The notes: generated by a model from the sequence alone, not told the origin. A stretch of DNA of 64,000 nt from Myrica gale (GCA_963930655.1 OZ005612.1:16249001-16313000); one strand, 5' to 3'; shown: positions 1-12,426, counted from the stretch's first letter. Made by a program: numbers and translations.

Positions 1-236
1 CAAAGACGCGTAAGTTCTGAATATGTGGCTCGACCCCAATTGTCCGATGCATCTGGCGTGAGTCGAATGAATGGACCTAAGATAGTGGCGTTTCCACTGA
101 GTACAATACTTTCGGCGGTAGCTCCAGAGAATTCCGAGTAATTGAAAGACAACTTAGCTGCGCAGAGGGGTATGAGAAAGAGAAAAGTGGCTATCATCAC
201 GTAACGAAGCAGCAGCTTTGTTGGATGTAAAACCAT
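1..236 (-). CDS. Legume-lectin (L-type) domain protein, N-terminal fragment
   Basis: Reading leftward from the ATG at 236, the frame stays open to the window edge (78 codons). The first ~25 residues form a signal peptide: a basic start, then a hydrophobic run ending in LCAA. Next comes the opening strand of a legume lectin (LSFNYSEF), then a stretch ending GRATYSELTRL, matching the GRAxYS motif near the start of L-type lectin domains. The protein should enter the secretory pathway. It could be a lectin receptor-like kinase (kinase domain to the left, outside the window) or a soluble lectin-like protein; the fragment cannot decide. The ATG is the first in frame and sits directly before the signal peptide. 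Confidence 0.75.
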   Translation of the reverse strand, partial: MVLHPTKLLLRYVMIATFLFLIPLCAAKLSFNYSEFSGATAESIVLSGNATILGPFIRLTPDASDNWGRATYSELTRL

Positions 237-323
237 AGTTCGGAGGAAGTTCCGAGCTAGGAGACCTCAAAATTGTTATCAGATATGACTGGAAGTGGCA
301 GATGCAACAGAGAAAAGTTAGAA

Positions 324-333
324 AATATATAAT
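324..333 (-). promoter_or_regulatory. Possible TATA box of the lectin gene
   Basis: A TATATATT run on the minus strand lies about 90 bases upstream of the lectin ATG, a normal TATA-to-start spacing in plants. Position is the only support. Confidence 0.3.
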
Positions 334-2014
334 GGGGGCAAGAGTTTTGTTTCTGGCGCTGAAAAGTACTTCTTCAAGCTACATTGTAACATTGTTGGAA
401 AAACAAGAAAGTCCTAGACATATTTTTTCCCACACGCCAAGCCCCAACCCTCCGTGCCGGCCCTGAGCTGCAGTAGGTGGCCCGGTAGTTTATTTACCAG
501 AACTTCACACGTTGACCGTGATTAAAATCAGTAGTAACCTTGGTGACTTTATTTTTTTGTCCCGCTGTCGTGAAGTTGCCTCAGGCCCTCAACCTCAACC
601 AAGTAATCATCTTCATTTAGGTGGTAGCTGAGGTACACAGCGGCCGGCCAAAGTCCTTATATATTCGAAATGGCTAAAGTAGGGAAAGTTTCCACTAGTA
701 CATTAACAGTACTTACCAAAAAAAAGTCATTAAAATTAAATTTTGATAGAAGTATGTATATATGCAGTGCAAATTGCCGAATAAACTATTGAAGTTAATT
801 CCAACTCCATATTCTATAAACTTGCAACCAAAACATGCACATAAAATATGGTGACGGGGGGCCATATCTATTTGCTAAATAAAATGTCCCCATTTACAGA
901 AAAATGTTGGTTTTACTATATTGGTGGCATACGGATTAGTATTTTAAATTCCTAAGAATTCTATTTTCCACCATCTTAAATGAAAAAAAAAAAGCTCTTT
1001 CTTGATGTTGCAACAAGCGGTGAAATGCCTCCTTCCTTGCACTTTTGTGGATGTTGGCACATTGCAGCTTTATACTGAACAAGAGTTACTAGTTGGGACT
1101 CTAGTTTTTGGGAGACTTGCCCTGAGATTGGACGAGGCATGGTACTGATATGGGCACAGGTTGATATGGTTGCAGTCGACGACCCTGGGTGTTTTTGGTT
1201 AAGCTTGGGAAAACACAGGAAATATGCATCCTTATCTGGAACCCATCTTCAGATACTTTGTTGTTTTAATGAATGGAATGAAAACAGAGGCAAAGATGCG
1301 AGTATGTCTACCAGAGAGAGATTGAATCTTTTAGCATGGCATGGGAAGAAAGACTGCAGATAAGGAAAACGTGGGAACTTCCAAGTGAGCTGGAAGCACT
1401 GACTCAAACAGAGCAGTCAGGATTGATGTGGCCTAGATTGGTAATGAGATAAACGAGATGCAACCACAGTCAGACCTAAGGTGTTTTGAACGCTAAGCTC
1501 AGAAAATATCAAAAATAAGACCCGTCTGGGTGAACCATGACAACTATTTATTTTAAAGGCAAATTTGAGATGCAGACACCCAGTCCTGCAGTTATGGGAT
1601 ATAGAACCCCAGACATTCACCTCCCCAAGGGAACAAAGGTGCCATTGAGCCAAAGTCTGCAACATAAAATAAGATTCAGGGTTGAGAAGCGAAATAAGAA
1701 TGCACAAAACATCAGAGGTCCGAGTGCACGCCACATGGTGGCAGAGCAGCCATTATTAAAAACTAAACTAGGTATTCAGGATTTCAAGGCTCTAACTTAA
1801 GGCACCTGGAAGAGTGAAAAAGATTCCCACTATATATTAGAAGATAACTTCAAGGATATGAATTATCAGAAGAACTTCAAATTTATGCTTGTATCACTTT
1901 TATATTCCCCTATTGTTCTCCAATTGCTGCAATGTCTTTGGCAGCAATCCAACACACACCACAGTGAACTTGAATTAAGAAATATGAAGAAGAAAATAAA
2001 ACAAATATTACCAA
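334..2014. other. Intergenic, no gene recognised
   Basis: Lies between the lectin promoter and the 3' end of the CRM gene. The open frames here (for example 1537-1800) are short and match no motif I know. The part nearest 2014 is probably the CRM gene's 3' untranslated region. Confidence 0.5.
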
Positions 2015-5000
2015 TCATGTACTAGGTACAAAGTCTTTTGGTGTGTCCTCTGATTTCTTATACCGAGCAACGTATCCATGATAATCTTCTAGCTCTTTTT
2101 CCAACTTCTCAATGAACTGGCTAGTATGCTCAAGCGATTGCTCATACTTATACTTTTCCAGGGCCTGCAATTTTTTATGTGGCAGATAAAATATTATGGT
2201 TGGGTTTTATGTGTATGTGGTGTAATCAATGCATTACAATCTACGCAAATTAGTCCATCTTCCTGATCATACATAAAATAATACAATGTGGAACACTTTA
2301 AAAAAGGGGTAGTACAATATCGACTACTTAAATTAGCTTTTATAAGAAACCAAAGAAGAATGGAAATATTCTCAGAAACTGCTAATGTGAATAAACATGT
2401 TCCAATTACTATTTGTGACTAAGGGTGATATAAGCCATTGCACAAAACATTTCAGAAACCTGAGCCTCAACCAACCCCTTACATACGCATGAATGTAAAA
2501 GAGACTAACACGTGCTTGAAGGCAAGGAAAGAAGGCAATGCAGATGCTAAGAACTGTGATGGTATGGTCACCATAACTGAATACAAGCATTTGCACGTTA
2601 GAGCACACGGTTTACCATTAACCTCGAGTGTACAACAATGGAAAAGCTGAAGGCATTAATCTAATGAACCTAGAAGGAGAGAAGATTAAAAGGGCACCTA
2701 GATTGACCACTACTCCCCAAGATAGTTCCCCAGCCAGAACACCCGCCTGAGTCCCATCAGTGGTATTAATGCATACAGTTCCAACTCTATATGAATAAGT
2801 TGACACCTAAATTGACCACTACTAACCAAGATAGTCCAGAAAAATTGAGTGAATGCTAAGCATTTTGTGCACATATACGCAGATATAACCAGACAATCCT
2901 ACACAATCAACTTCGAAGGCACTATGAGCAAATCGTTAATAAACATTTACCCAAGATAATGAATATATTTTGACACCAGTAAAACAACAAGACTTATTAC
3001 AGCTTGATTGCTAGCCAAGATGATAAGATTTTATTCTACTCAATTCACTTTCTTTCCTAGATCAAGAGATACATAAAATTGCCATTAAAGGGAGTGCTGA
3101 AATTACCTTGTCTTTAGACAATGTATCTGGAGGTGACATTATGTTCGGCTGCACATAGTTCTTCCCCCGGTAAAAAATTATAGTATTGTTAGCTTTGATG
3201 TCAATCACGACACCTTTGCTCAGTCTAGCAAGCTCTTCGGCATATTCATGAACCTGCCCCGGCTTGCATGGTTTGCAAATTACCTTTACAGTCTCGTGCT
3301 TCTTCCAATGGAGATGCATATTAAGAACAACCCCTCCGAATACACCACGTCTTCCAACTGGGACATAGTTCTTTTTTCTCTCACCAGTGCGCTTAAGGAA
3401 ATGCCTCTCTTCCTCAGTTATGATTTCAGGATCATATGTTTCAGCAGGTGCTTTGGGAACCTCAAATTTCCTTAACTTCTCAATCAACCATGCTTCCTTC
3501 CGTTTAGCCTGAAGAGGATTCATAAGTCATATATAGCGACAAAAATTGCCATAAGCGAGGGTAACTCCAAGCAAAAAACAAAATTGCATTTATCAAGATA
3601 TTCCAGACCACAATAAACGGAAGGGTGATTTAACAGGGAAATTAAATGTAAGGTCAATAAGGTAGTTCTTAAGAATTTATCTGCCCTCTAAAATTTTTCT
3701 CCCGATTTTCTAATTAAAATAAGACAGAACACTGACATGTGAACAATTCAATGGATCTTTCATGCAGTGGATGTCAGTCATGACAGAAATATGCTGAAAA
3801 CCAGAGAATCAACTTCAATAGTAACTTTTTAAATGCTCAAGGAACGGCAGGACCAAAAAGAAAAAGTGTGATCACTGTACAAGAGAAAAGCTTGAGGTTA
3901 TGCATTGTATCTGTATCTGATAAGTCTGTTAGTCACTCCATCATGTTCAAGAAATTTACGAATGGAAAAAGAAAAAAAAAAACCTCTCTAAAAAAAGAAG
4001 CACTGAATTTACATGCTGCTAACAATATTCAACTAACTTAGAGGAAATAGAGGAGTATCTATCATTAAGAAAGAAAGCAGGAATATTGAAAAGTAGATAA
4101 CATAATGGGAAATCTCCAACCTTTTCCAGTTTATAACTGATCCTAACTTCTGGATTCGGAGATGTCATCTTCTTTTTGGCCTTCAGACGGTAGAATCTGA
4201 GTTCATTAAGTTTGGCCTTTTTAGACATTTTGACCCGTTTAGTCTTCTTTCCTTTTGTTCGGGAACCATCCTTATGAACCTGCTTACCAATAGAAAACCT
4301 GACAACATCACAGTCTGTCTCCAGCTCAATTGACGCATTACTCATGTACCTAGCAGGTATCCAATTTCTAAGAGTGTGGATACCAAACATATTTAATCGC
4401 TGTACTAACAAAACATCCGAAGGAGATAATAGGCACGATGCTCTTAGAAGAGGCACCACTGCACTGTGGCTTCCCTGGTGCATACAGTTGATATAAGAAA
4501 GGGATTGGTTATTTGAAGTTGCCACTGGAAATGACGAGAGTATTGGGATATTTTTCCTTACACAGTAGAAACAGTATAGAAAATCCCTGCACCATGAATA
4601 CAACTAATTCATCACCACACACATTCAGAAGAAATCACAGTAAGAAAAGTTAAAACTGTCCCTTTCAGAGGAACCTCAAATTTTTAAGCGATATCCTAAA
4701 AGTAGCTGTTAGGCACAGAGGTAAAGCAGTTTTCTACTCAAGCTCTATCAGAAACTACCTTCTTTGCTTGATAAACTTGGATTCAAAGCTCTTATTACAA
4801 GGTTATTGATTCATCTAGATTTCTGGAGCGAATCATTTTTCTTACTCGAGCATTTTGACCAGGACAAAACGTCAATTATAACAGTTGCACCAAATATGGG
4901 AAAGCATAACTACAAAAGATATATAGAGAATGCATGAACACTTTTCTTGCAAATATAGCCTAAGAAACTTCTTGGAACTATGGTGATACTCATACAGGAT

Positions 5001-5750
5001 TTTTCCACTCTAATTACCTATCAGTTGGTTAGCTACAGGCCACTTACCAGAGCTTGTATTAAGAATTGAGAGTTTAGAGCTAACAATCACTATTGTTAAT
5101 AGCTTGGACATGTTCTGTTCGCAATTGTAAACACACCATCTTGATAGTCTTATCAGCTTCAATGCTTCATCATTGATTATATGTATGTATGCACCTCACC
5201 GAAAATCATAATGACTAACCTTTTAACAATTGTCACGTCTTCAATCACTAACTATCCATGATAAGACAACGATCAAAAACATACACGCACACAACAATGT
5301 AGCAATTGGCTCAAATCAAAAGAGTCTTAGCCTGAATCATTCCCAACATGAACACTGAAAACCAAGTGAGCAAACAGAACAAAATCCCAAGTAGACGCTA
5401 CTCTCATTCGATCAAAACCCACAATTACTATACAACATCTGGATTAAAGAATCATAAATATGAACTAGCTTTCCTCCTGACCCTCTGTTCTGTTGACGAA
5501 CAAAACTCGGACAAAGAATGGGATGAATCAAGAATGTGTTTTAACTCTCAACTAAGCCAAACACGAAGATTCTCCAAGAATCTTGGAAACAAATGCTGTT
5601 AACTTGTTTATACGTTCTAAGCAAACGTCATAAGTAATACCACCAAAATTTTGAATCAATACGCAGAGGAAACAATAACAGGGTTAAGGCGGGAAGAAAC
5701 GAATACCTTCTGCGAATAACGCCTCTTTTGATCGCAGCAAGGGCAAACAT
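2015..5750 (-). CDS. Single CRM-domain (CRS1-YhbY) RNA-binding protein, probably mitochondrial
   Basis: Four exons on the minus strand: 5707-5750, 4121-4586, 3107-3508 and 2015-2164. All introns are GT-AG and the phases join cleanly to give 353 aa. The N-terminus is basic and poor in acidic residues, as in a mitochondrial presequence. A lysine-rich stretch (near KGKKTKRVKMSKK) precedes one CRM domain at about residues 200-295, with the GRRG loop (GxxG motif) at 222-225 and the strand TIIFYRGKNY near its end. A charged helical tail (last exon) ends in DFVPST. Length and the single CRM domain fit CRM subfamily 4, whose Arabidopsis member CFM9 helps splice mitochondrial group II introns. That role here is inference. 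The start was chosen because exon 1 supplies an ATG that joins in frame to exon 2; an in-frame ATG at 4603 inside intron 1 is bypassed. Confidence 0.87.
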
Positions 5751-6054
5751 TTTCACCGATGTAAGACATCAAAAGCACGGGTAATCCATCGAAACGACGT
5801 AGCTGAGAATCTGAAGCTATGCGCCGTTAGGGATTTTTTGATTTCTGATTCCTTACCGTTTGAACAGGAACAGGTGAGGTGAGAGTGAGACCATAGACCA
5901 TTTCATGATTAAAACGCAGAGCTACCCAGCCGTTTAATAAACAACACTGATATCTTTAGATTTGACCTTTTTGAGAGAGAAGATAATATGCGAAAGGCGC
6001 GTGCAAGAAAATGCGTCGATCCAACTGCCCTATAGATGGCTTTTTCATACAAAT
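5751..6054. other. 5' flank of the CRM gene
   Basis: Holds the presumed 5' untranslated region and proximal promoter of the CRM gene (minus strand). No clear TATA box seen. Confidence 0.4.
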
Positions 6055-6062
6055 ATCCTATG

Positions 6063-6651
6063 TAGAGGTGTTCATTTGCACCGACGGTTATCGTTTTAAC
6101 CGCTAAAATTGTTACCGCTCCTGGTACCGTTACCGGTAAGGGTGGTTATTGTGCCTTAGCGGTGCGGTGATGGTTTTCGCCAAACCGTCACATACACTAC
6201 CGTTAACCACCCCTAGTTGAGACTTGAGATGATTATTGATTATGTGACATACTTTTGTTGGACTTTTGTTGGAATATGTTAGTTGATTTATGTTACATTG
6301 TTGGACACTTTTATTAGACTTTAGTCTTTATGTTTGAATATAATATTACGTTATACTTTTGGACAACTTTATATTTGTTATGATTGTTAATGATTATGAT
6401 ATGATATTTGTCCATTTGATATGATTATTGATTATGATATTATGTTGGAAATTGCCTAAAACAGTGAAAAAAAAGAAATAGCTCAAGGAAAAAGCTTTTT
6501 TTTGCACAACGGTTATACGGTTTAAGCAGTTATCGTATAACCGTTACCGTTAATATCGTCACCGGCAAGAGCGGTTATTGTGCCTTAGCGGTGCGGTGAC
6601 GGTAACGGTTTTTTCCAAACCCGTCACCTACACTACCGTTAACCACCCCTA
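6063..6651. mobile_element. Non-autonomous hAT-type MITE (589 bp) with 8-bp target duplication
   Basis: The element starts TAGAGGTG and ends CACCCCTA, and is flanked on both sides by the 8-bp repeat ATCCTATG (6055-6062 and 6652-6659). Termini of the TAGGGGTG type with an 8-bp duplication are diagnostic of hAT transposons. Both subterminal regions carry related sequence rich in ACCGTTACCG and GCGGTGCGGTGA. Because that block is repeated in the same orientation at both ends, it may bind transposase. The AT-rich core holds no open frame. Confidence 0.8.
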
Positions 6652-6691
6652 ATCCTATGTGATAGTTATACTGGGATAAAATTTTTTGGGT

Positions 6692-7154
6692 AAAATATAC
6701 TTTTGCAACTCTAATATTTGGAGTGTTGACTCTAATGTTTTATTTTTTAGATATTAAATCTATTATATTATTTTCCTCAATGATTTACATCTCAGAGTAA
6801 AATTTTAGCATCAAATTAGACAGTAATTGTTTACATGTATTTCTCACATGACCTCAGTTATCGTCAGATTACCGTATTATCCTTAAATCTCAAACAAGTC
6901 ACGATCAAATAAATTTCAAGACCCAATAGACAAAAATCATGACTTATTTAAGATTTAAGGGCAGTATGTAATCTGATAGGGACTGAGGTCACGTGAGAAG
7001 CACGTGTAAACGATTATAATATAATTTAAAGCCAAATTTCACTTCGGGTGCAAATCGTTGGAGGAGGTAACATAATAGGTTTAATGTCTCAAAATAAAAT
7101 ATTGGGATGTAATGTGTTAACACTCCCAAATATAAGGGATGCAAACTGTATTTA
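6692..7154. repeat. Large imperfect inverted repeat (foldback MITE)
   Basis: The two halves are reverse complements over roughly 200 bases each. For example, the left half contains TCACATGACCTCAGTTATCG and the right half GGGACTGAGGTCACGTGAGA; the outer ends pair TTTGCAACTCTAATATTTGG with the region around CCAAATATAAGGGATGCAAA. No coding capacity. The target duplication was not resolved, so the family is unassigned. Confidence 0.65.
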
Positions 7155-7410
7155 ACTTATTAATATTCTTATTAAATTTTTCTTAAGTAGAATACAAATT
7201 TACTTTTTATGAATTAAAGAAAAGAATAAAGGAATTCACATATCATAGAGAGTTAAATTAAAGAAGAAAGCTTATTGAGCTAACTCATTTTACAGGTTAA
7301 TGTTATTACATACGGTCCAACAAGTGTCCACATATATTTGTTCCTATTGGGAGACTATCATAAACATCATATACCATGCACAATAAAGTGTTCATAAATG
7401 TAAATTCTAA

Positions 7411-7600
7411 GGAGTTGACTTAATAGTTAAGACTTTGATTTTGGTGGTATGTTTCTTCTAAGTTCTTAAGTTCAAAATTTTAGAAGTGCTCCCAATCTGT
7501 AGGGCCACTTCAAAGTTTTTGGGTTAGTAATTACTCGATTTGTGTCAGATAGAAAGATTACACATAAACTTTTAAGATTAATTGAAGTGCACGTAAATTG
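7411..7600 (+). repeat. Degenerate tRNA-derived SINE
   Basis: The segment begins with GAGTTGACTTAATAGTTAAG, which resembles the box A region of a tRNA, and about 50 bases later has AAGTTCAAAATTTTA at the box B position. This layout is common in plant SINEs. The body has diverged and I could not find a clean tail or target duplication. Confidence 0.4.
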
Positions 7601-7784
7601 ATCTGGATATACCCTAACCATTTTATTGCACCATTTACAATGTGACTAGCTGCCCCTTCCTCTAGTGCTAGAGGGTTATACTTAATATATAATATAAAAA
7701 TAATATCAAATTAATAAAGGCCAGGACTCTAATTATATCTAAAGAGACATGAGCACTTTGGTCGTCATATCCCCCAATTAATTC

Positions 7785-8680
7785 ATTCACTAATTGCATT
7801 CCTACTAGCAGAATACAAAACTCCTGTGCTTAATTGTCATTATTAGTTTAATTAATTACTATATATCCCTTTACACAACACGGTTGCTTCTTGATTTCTA
7901 TGGGCAATTCTTCTTTTCTTCCCGTGGGTTGCAATCAAATTCAGATTAATAAATATATATTTTATCCTAATCAATATTGACCTACGTACAGTATATTCGC
8001 ATGTTTTATTATAATAGAAATAAATATTTTATGAAATTTAAATAGGAGAAATTAGTGCTAATTTTTTTTACCAAATTAAAAGAAAAATATACTAAAATAA
8101 CGTGAAAGGCAGAATTATACACGTCGGACAGCGTGGCTCCTTTACAGTAAGGAAAAAGTACAATTTACATACGACAACGTTTCCGTCCGACCGTCGATCA
8201 TTAGATTTTTCAAAGCTGAGGCCGCCAAGGAGGACCATGTAGTATGGGCCTACGGCCCCAATTATTTATGGAGAACCCGACGCTTGCAGTCAACTTGGAC
8301 CGGTGGTGCTATACGGACGTTGAACCAATTGCATGCAGCAATTTTTAACAGAACGGTAGTGTTTGCTTAATTTGGGAAATTTTTGACCCATTCAAATTTT
8401 TTTAATACAAACATAATTACTTTAAAATATTAATTAAAATGATAATAATAAAACTTTAAAATCATTTATCTCACTGTCAAATAATCTCTTTTTATTATAA
8501 CAAATATAAAAATTTCACTCAAATATTAATTCTCGCTTCACTTTTTCACTCACTCCTACAAAAATTTTCAATTTTAATTTTCCCTATTTTTTCATAAAAT
8601 CTAATAAAACACAAACACTAATGTATCTCAATTTTCAAAAAATTTATAAAAAATGTTAGTTTACAAACACTACCTTCTTG
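7785..8680. repeat. Direct duplication, left copy (upstream of the peroxidase)
   Basis: This ~0.9-kb block recurs at 11553-12423 in the same orientation with small indels. Shared anchors include CACTAATTGCATTCCTACTA, ACACGTCGGACAGCGTGGCT and GAGGCCGCCAAGGAGGACCA. The block starts about 2 kb upstream of the peroxidase start. Its last ~325 bases (8355-8680) look like a MITE with GTAGTGTTTG ends that is present in both copies, so it was there before the duplication. The likely explanation is segmental duplication of a peroxidase locus rather than a pair of LTRs: there are no TG...CA ends and no primer-binding site. Confidence 0.7.
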
Positions 8681-8696
8681 CTCCATATACTTCGGC

Positions 8697-8918
8697 CCCG
8701 GTTATTGTGTGAGTCAGCTTATTGTGTGAGTGGACGGGTGAGATTAGAAGTTGAGAAATTTAATGGCTGAAAAAATGCCACGTCATTTAATGAAACCGGG
8801 TCAGTTGGGTTAGTGGGTCGGGTTCATTAAATGACGTGACATTTTTTCAGCCATTAGATTTCTCAACTTTTAATCTCACCCGTCCACTCACACACTCACA
8901 CACTCACACAATAACCCC
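8697..8918. repeat. Foldback MITE, ~220 bp
   Basis: Two arms of about 90 bases are reverse complements. The left arm includes TGGACGGGTGAGATTAGAAG and GGCTGAAAAAATGCCACGTC. The right arm includes GACGTGACATTTTTTCAGCC and AATCTCACCCGTCCACTCAC. The loop is about 40 bases. The right end carries extra CACACTCACA repeats. It would fold into a long hairpin. Confidence 0.75.
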
Positions 8919-9405
8919 AATCACACCATAACTTTTGCCCATATACTTCCCACGGCCAGGAGGCAGGCACCATGCATTGAAGATGTCAAACAGATGCTTC
9001 TTCCAAACTTCTTCGTGTCCTGTCGTAATTGTGCTTAGGGCTTATAATAACCAGGAAAAACGAAATAAAAGATTGCATAGGGACAATTAATTCCTATCTC
9101 GTCCTTAATTAAACGGGCCTGGCTATCTTCTGAGCGTCAGGGAGTACTGTTGGAGCCAAATGGGCGGTCACCTTACTAATGCTTGTCTGCAAAATATACA
9201 AAGTACTGTATCCCACCGCTTTCGTGGAAGCTGCATCCAGCATCTCTATATACAGTTTATACTCTATATATATACCTTTGTTAATTAACCGTACGTGGTC
9301 CCTTGTAATTCTCAATCATTCTTTGACGTTAATAGAACTTTATTGTGGCGGTGAAAAAAACAAATGGTTTTAACAGGGCGTTCGTAATTAATGACTATTG
9401 CTCAA

Positions 9406-9429
9406 CGCGAAACGCGAAACGCGAAACGC
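9406..9429. repeat. Short tandem repeat, CGCGAAA x3
   Basis: Seven-base units (CGCGAAA) repeat in the distal peroxidase promoter, about 370 bases upstream of the ATG. Confidence 0.6.
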
Positions 9430-9630
9430 ATATATACAGCATCTAATTGCAAAAGTTGCATGTCAACCCCGTGATCAATAATTGAGTCTGGACAAGACAA
9501 AGGTGGTCCAGCTAAATAATATTGCTTCCCAGCTCATCGTCCTTCTGTCGTTATCTTTAAACGTTGGTACGCGCGTAGTCCTTTTGGCCGGCTTTGCTTA
9601 CTTCCTTCCCAACTTTTTGACCTTATGTCC

Positions 9631-9638
9631 TATAAATA
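9631..9638 (+). promoter_or_regulatory. TATA box of the peroxidase gene
   Basis: A consensus TATAAATA lies 157 bases upstream of the ATG at 9788, followed by a CT/CA-rich leader. No other TATA motif is better placed. Confidence 0.65.
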
Positions 9639-9787
9639 CATCCGACTTCCCTCCCCCAAGATCACAATCCAAAGCACTTCGTTCAGACAAAATTAGAACG
9701 ATTCAGCAAAGATATCTTAATTAGAGCGATTTTCTTTATTGAGTTATATAACATACTCCCTCCTCCTGTCATTGTTTCTCACCAATC

Positions 9788-11307
9788 ATGATCACCATAA
9801 TGGCGAGTGGATCAAGTGCAAACCGCACAATCATGATCTTGATGTTCGCGCTGCTTGCATTGGGTGCATCCTCGGTGCATGGCCAAGGCACGCGTGTGGG
9901 GTTCTATTCGACAACATGTCCTCGAGCAGAATCCATTGTTACATCAACTGTTCAAGCTCATTTCAAGTCTAATCCCGCCATCGCTCCTGGGCTGTTGAGG
10001 ATGCACTTCCATGACTGCTTTGTGCAGGGCTGCGATGCTTCTGTCCTTATTGACGGGACTGGGACTGAGAAAACATCGCCACCTAACCTTCTATTGAGAG
10101 GATATGAAGTCATTGATGATGCCAAGACCCAGCTCGAAGCTGCATGCCCTGGCGTTGTCTCGTGTGCGGATATTCTTGCACTTGCTGCCCGTGATTCTGT
10201 TGTCATGGTAATCATCATCTTTGATAGTAAAGCATTAGCGATAAGTGCGCGCGCTCGATCTTAAGAGCATGTGGTATCAGAGCGCGATAAGAACATGTGG
10301 TATCAGAGCGCGATAAGAGCGTGTGGTATCAGAATGCTGCACGCGCACATTGTGGATAATCGTACATGTTATCGTAATTATTTCTTGAATTTTTCTTGCA
10401 GACAAATGGACCGAACTGGCAGGTGCCTACAGGACGCAGAGATGGTCGGATATCAGTGGCCTCGGATGCTGCAAATTTGCCTGGCTTTACTGAGTCCGTT
10501 GATTCTCAAAAGCAAAAGTTTGCAGCGAAGGGTCTCAATGCCCAAGATCTTGTCACCCTAGTTGGTAAGAATTACGTCATTAATGCTTAATTTGTTTAAC
10601 CAGCTCAATGATTACGGTAACATATTTGGCTTTGAGGAAAGGATCAGAAAGGGTGTTGATCTATATATAGATATATGTTCCCCCATAGAGTCTCAAAATT
10701 TCTAAAAGTCAGGATATGAATATATAAGTATCCGCGATTTGCTTGTACCCACTACTTCTGATCATCTTAGTTACTATATATATATATATACACACACACA
10801 CACGATGTCCTACTGCATGCCCTGACAAGTACGTCATAAGAGTATATCTATGTTTCAATTAATTACTAATTGTATGCTCTTCTGTTACTAGGTGGACACA
10901 CCATTGGAACTTCAGGATGCCAGTTCTTCCGCTACAGACTATATAACTTCACTACAGACGGAAATGGCGCTGATCCTACCATTGATCGCAGTTTCGTTCC
11001 TCAACTACAAGCTCTCTGCCCACAAAATGGCGACAATCGAGTCGCACTAGACACAGGTAGCCAAGATAGATTTGACGCATCTTACTTCAAGAACTTGAGG
11101 AACGGCCGTGGAGTACTTGAGTCGGATCAAAAGCTATGGACTGATGCAACCACTAAGAATTTTGTTCAGCGTTACTTGGGCGTCAGAGGCTTGCCTGGAT
11201 TAAACTTCAATGTGGAGTTTGGAAGGTCCATGGTGAAAATGAGCAATATTGGAGTAAAGATCGGTACCGACGGCGAGATTCGCAAAGTGTGTTCTGCAAT
11301 CAATTGA
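9788..11307 (+). CDS. Class III secretory peroxidase, intact
   Basis: Three exons (9788-10207, 10402-10564, 10892-11307) with GT-AG introns encode 332 aa. A signal peptide (hydrophobic run ending SVHGQ) precedes the mature protein. The distal heme pocket reads [10 protein letters not shown], with the catalytic Arg and His. The proximal heme ligand His is in GGHTIG. All eight conserved cysteines are present, from TTCPRAE near the start to KVCSAIN at the end. These enzymes oxidise phenolics with H2O2 in the cell wall or vacuole, for example in lignin or suberin formation. An ATG four codons in (9800) is an alternative start. Many relatives have four exons; here the first two are one. Intron 1 contains a 26-bp tandem repeat. 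The C-terminus lacks a long vacuolar extension, suggesting export to the wall. Confidence 0.92.
10265..10338 (+). repeat. 26-bp tandem repeat in peroxidase intron 1
   Basis: Two full units and one partial unit, each with the core TGTGGTATCAGA, lie at 10265-10290, 10291-10316 and 10317-10338. Two of the units contain TGGTATCAGAGC, the sequence plant LTR elements use to pair with initiator-methionine tRNA. No LTRs flank it. Confidence 0.8.
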
Positions 11308-11552
11308 TTAGATCAGTTCAGACTGGATGGCCGGCCAGGAATTAGAAGAAAAATCCTCCAACAAGCTTAGTATGCACACGGAAAAGTTTTAACTTAACTC
11401 TTCAGTACTGTCGTAATCCAAATACATGTCAAACGTTGTGTACTCAAGTTTTTGTTTGTAGAGTGGTCTAATTAATTAAGATCATTAATGAGTGTAGATG
11501 TTCACGCATCACTATCAAAATGTAGAACTAAAAACGAGTGATGTATAGTAAT

Positions 11553-12423
11553 GAATTCATTCACTAATTGCATTCCTACTAGCAGAATACAAAACTCCTG
11601 TGCGCTTGTCATTATTAGTTTAATTAATTACTATATATCCCTTTACACAACACGTACGGTTGCTTCTCGGTTTCTATGGGCAATTCTTCTTCTCTTCTGG
11701 TGGGTTGCAATCGAATTCAGACTAATATATTTTATCCTAATCAATATGGACCTACTTACAGTATATTCGCATGTTTTATTATAATATAAATATATAATTT
11801 TATGAAATTTCAATAGGAGAAATTGGTGCTAATCTTTTTTAACAAATTAAAGGAAAAAAATATGCTAAAATCAACCAACGTGAATGGCAGAATTATACAC
11901 GTCGGACAGCGTGGCTGCTTTACAGTAAGGACGAGTGCTATTTACATACGACAACGTTTTAGTCGAGATTTGGCCCCACAAATTCCAGCCACTTGAAATT
12001 TAAAGATTTTTCAAACCTGAGGCCGCCAAGGAGGACCATGTAGTGTGGCTGGCACCAATTATTACTGGAGAAACCGATTTGCGGTCAACTTTGAGTACCG
12101 GTGGTGCTATACGTACGTGAACCAATTGCATGCAGCAGCGAACGGCCGGTAGTCATGTTGGCTTAATTTGGGAAATTTTTTAACCATTAAATTTTTTTTT
12201 ATTAAAAGTAATAATAATAATAATATTTGCGTAACTATTTTTATTATAAAAAATATAAAAAATTCACTCAAATCATTCTCTCGTCACTTGTCACTTATTT
12301 ATTAAATCCTATAAAATTTTAAAATTCAACTTTTTCACCATCTCTTTATAAAATCTAATAAAACACAAACACATATGTACGTATCTCAAGTTTCAAAAAA
12401 AATGTTAGTTTACAAACGCTACG
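11553..12423. repeat. Direct duplication, right copy, with no peroxidase after it
   Basis: Counterpart of 7785-8680. It begins about 245 bases after the peroxidase stop, as expected for the next unit of a tandem array. It stops at TACAAACGCTAC, right where a hAT-type terminus begins (12427). The gene that should follow is absent from the window. Confidence 0.7.
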
Positions 12424-12426
12424 GTT

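Noticed and set aside
10265..10338. TGGTATCAGAGC in the peroxidase intron as the PBS of an LTR element
   Set aside because: It is tandemly repeated and no LTR lies next to it.
7785..12423. Direct repeats around the peroxidase as LTRs of an element that captured a gene
   Set aside because: No TG...CA ends, no primer-binding site inside the left copy, no target duplication. Tandem duplication explains it better.
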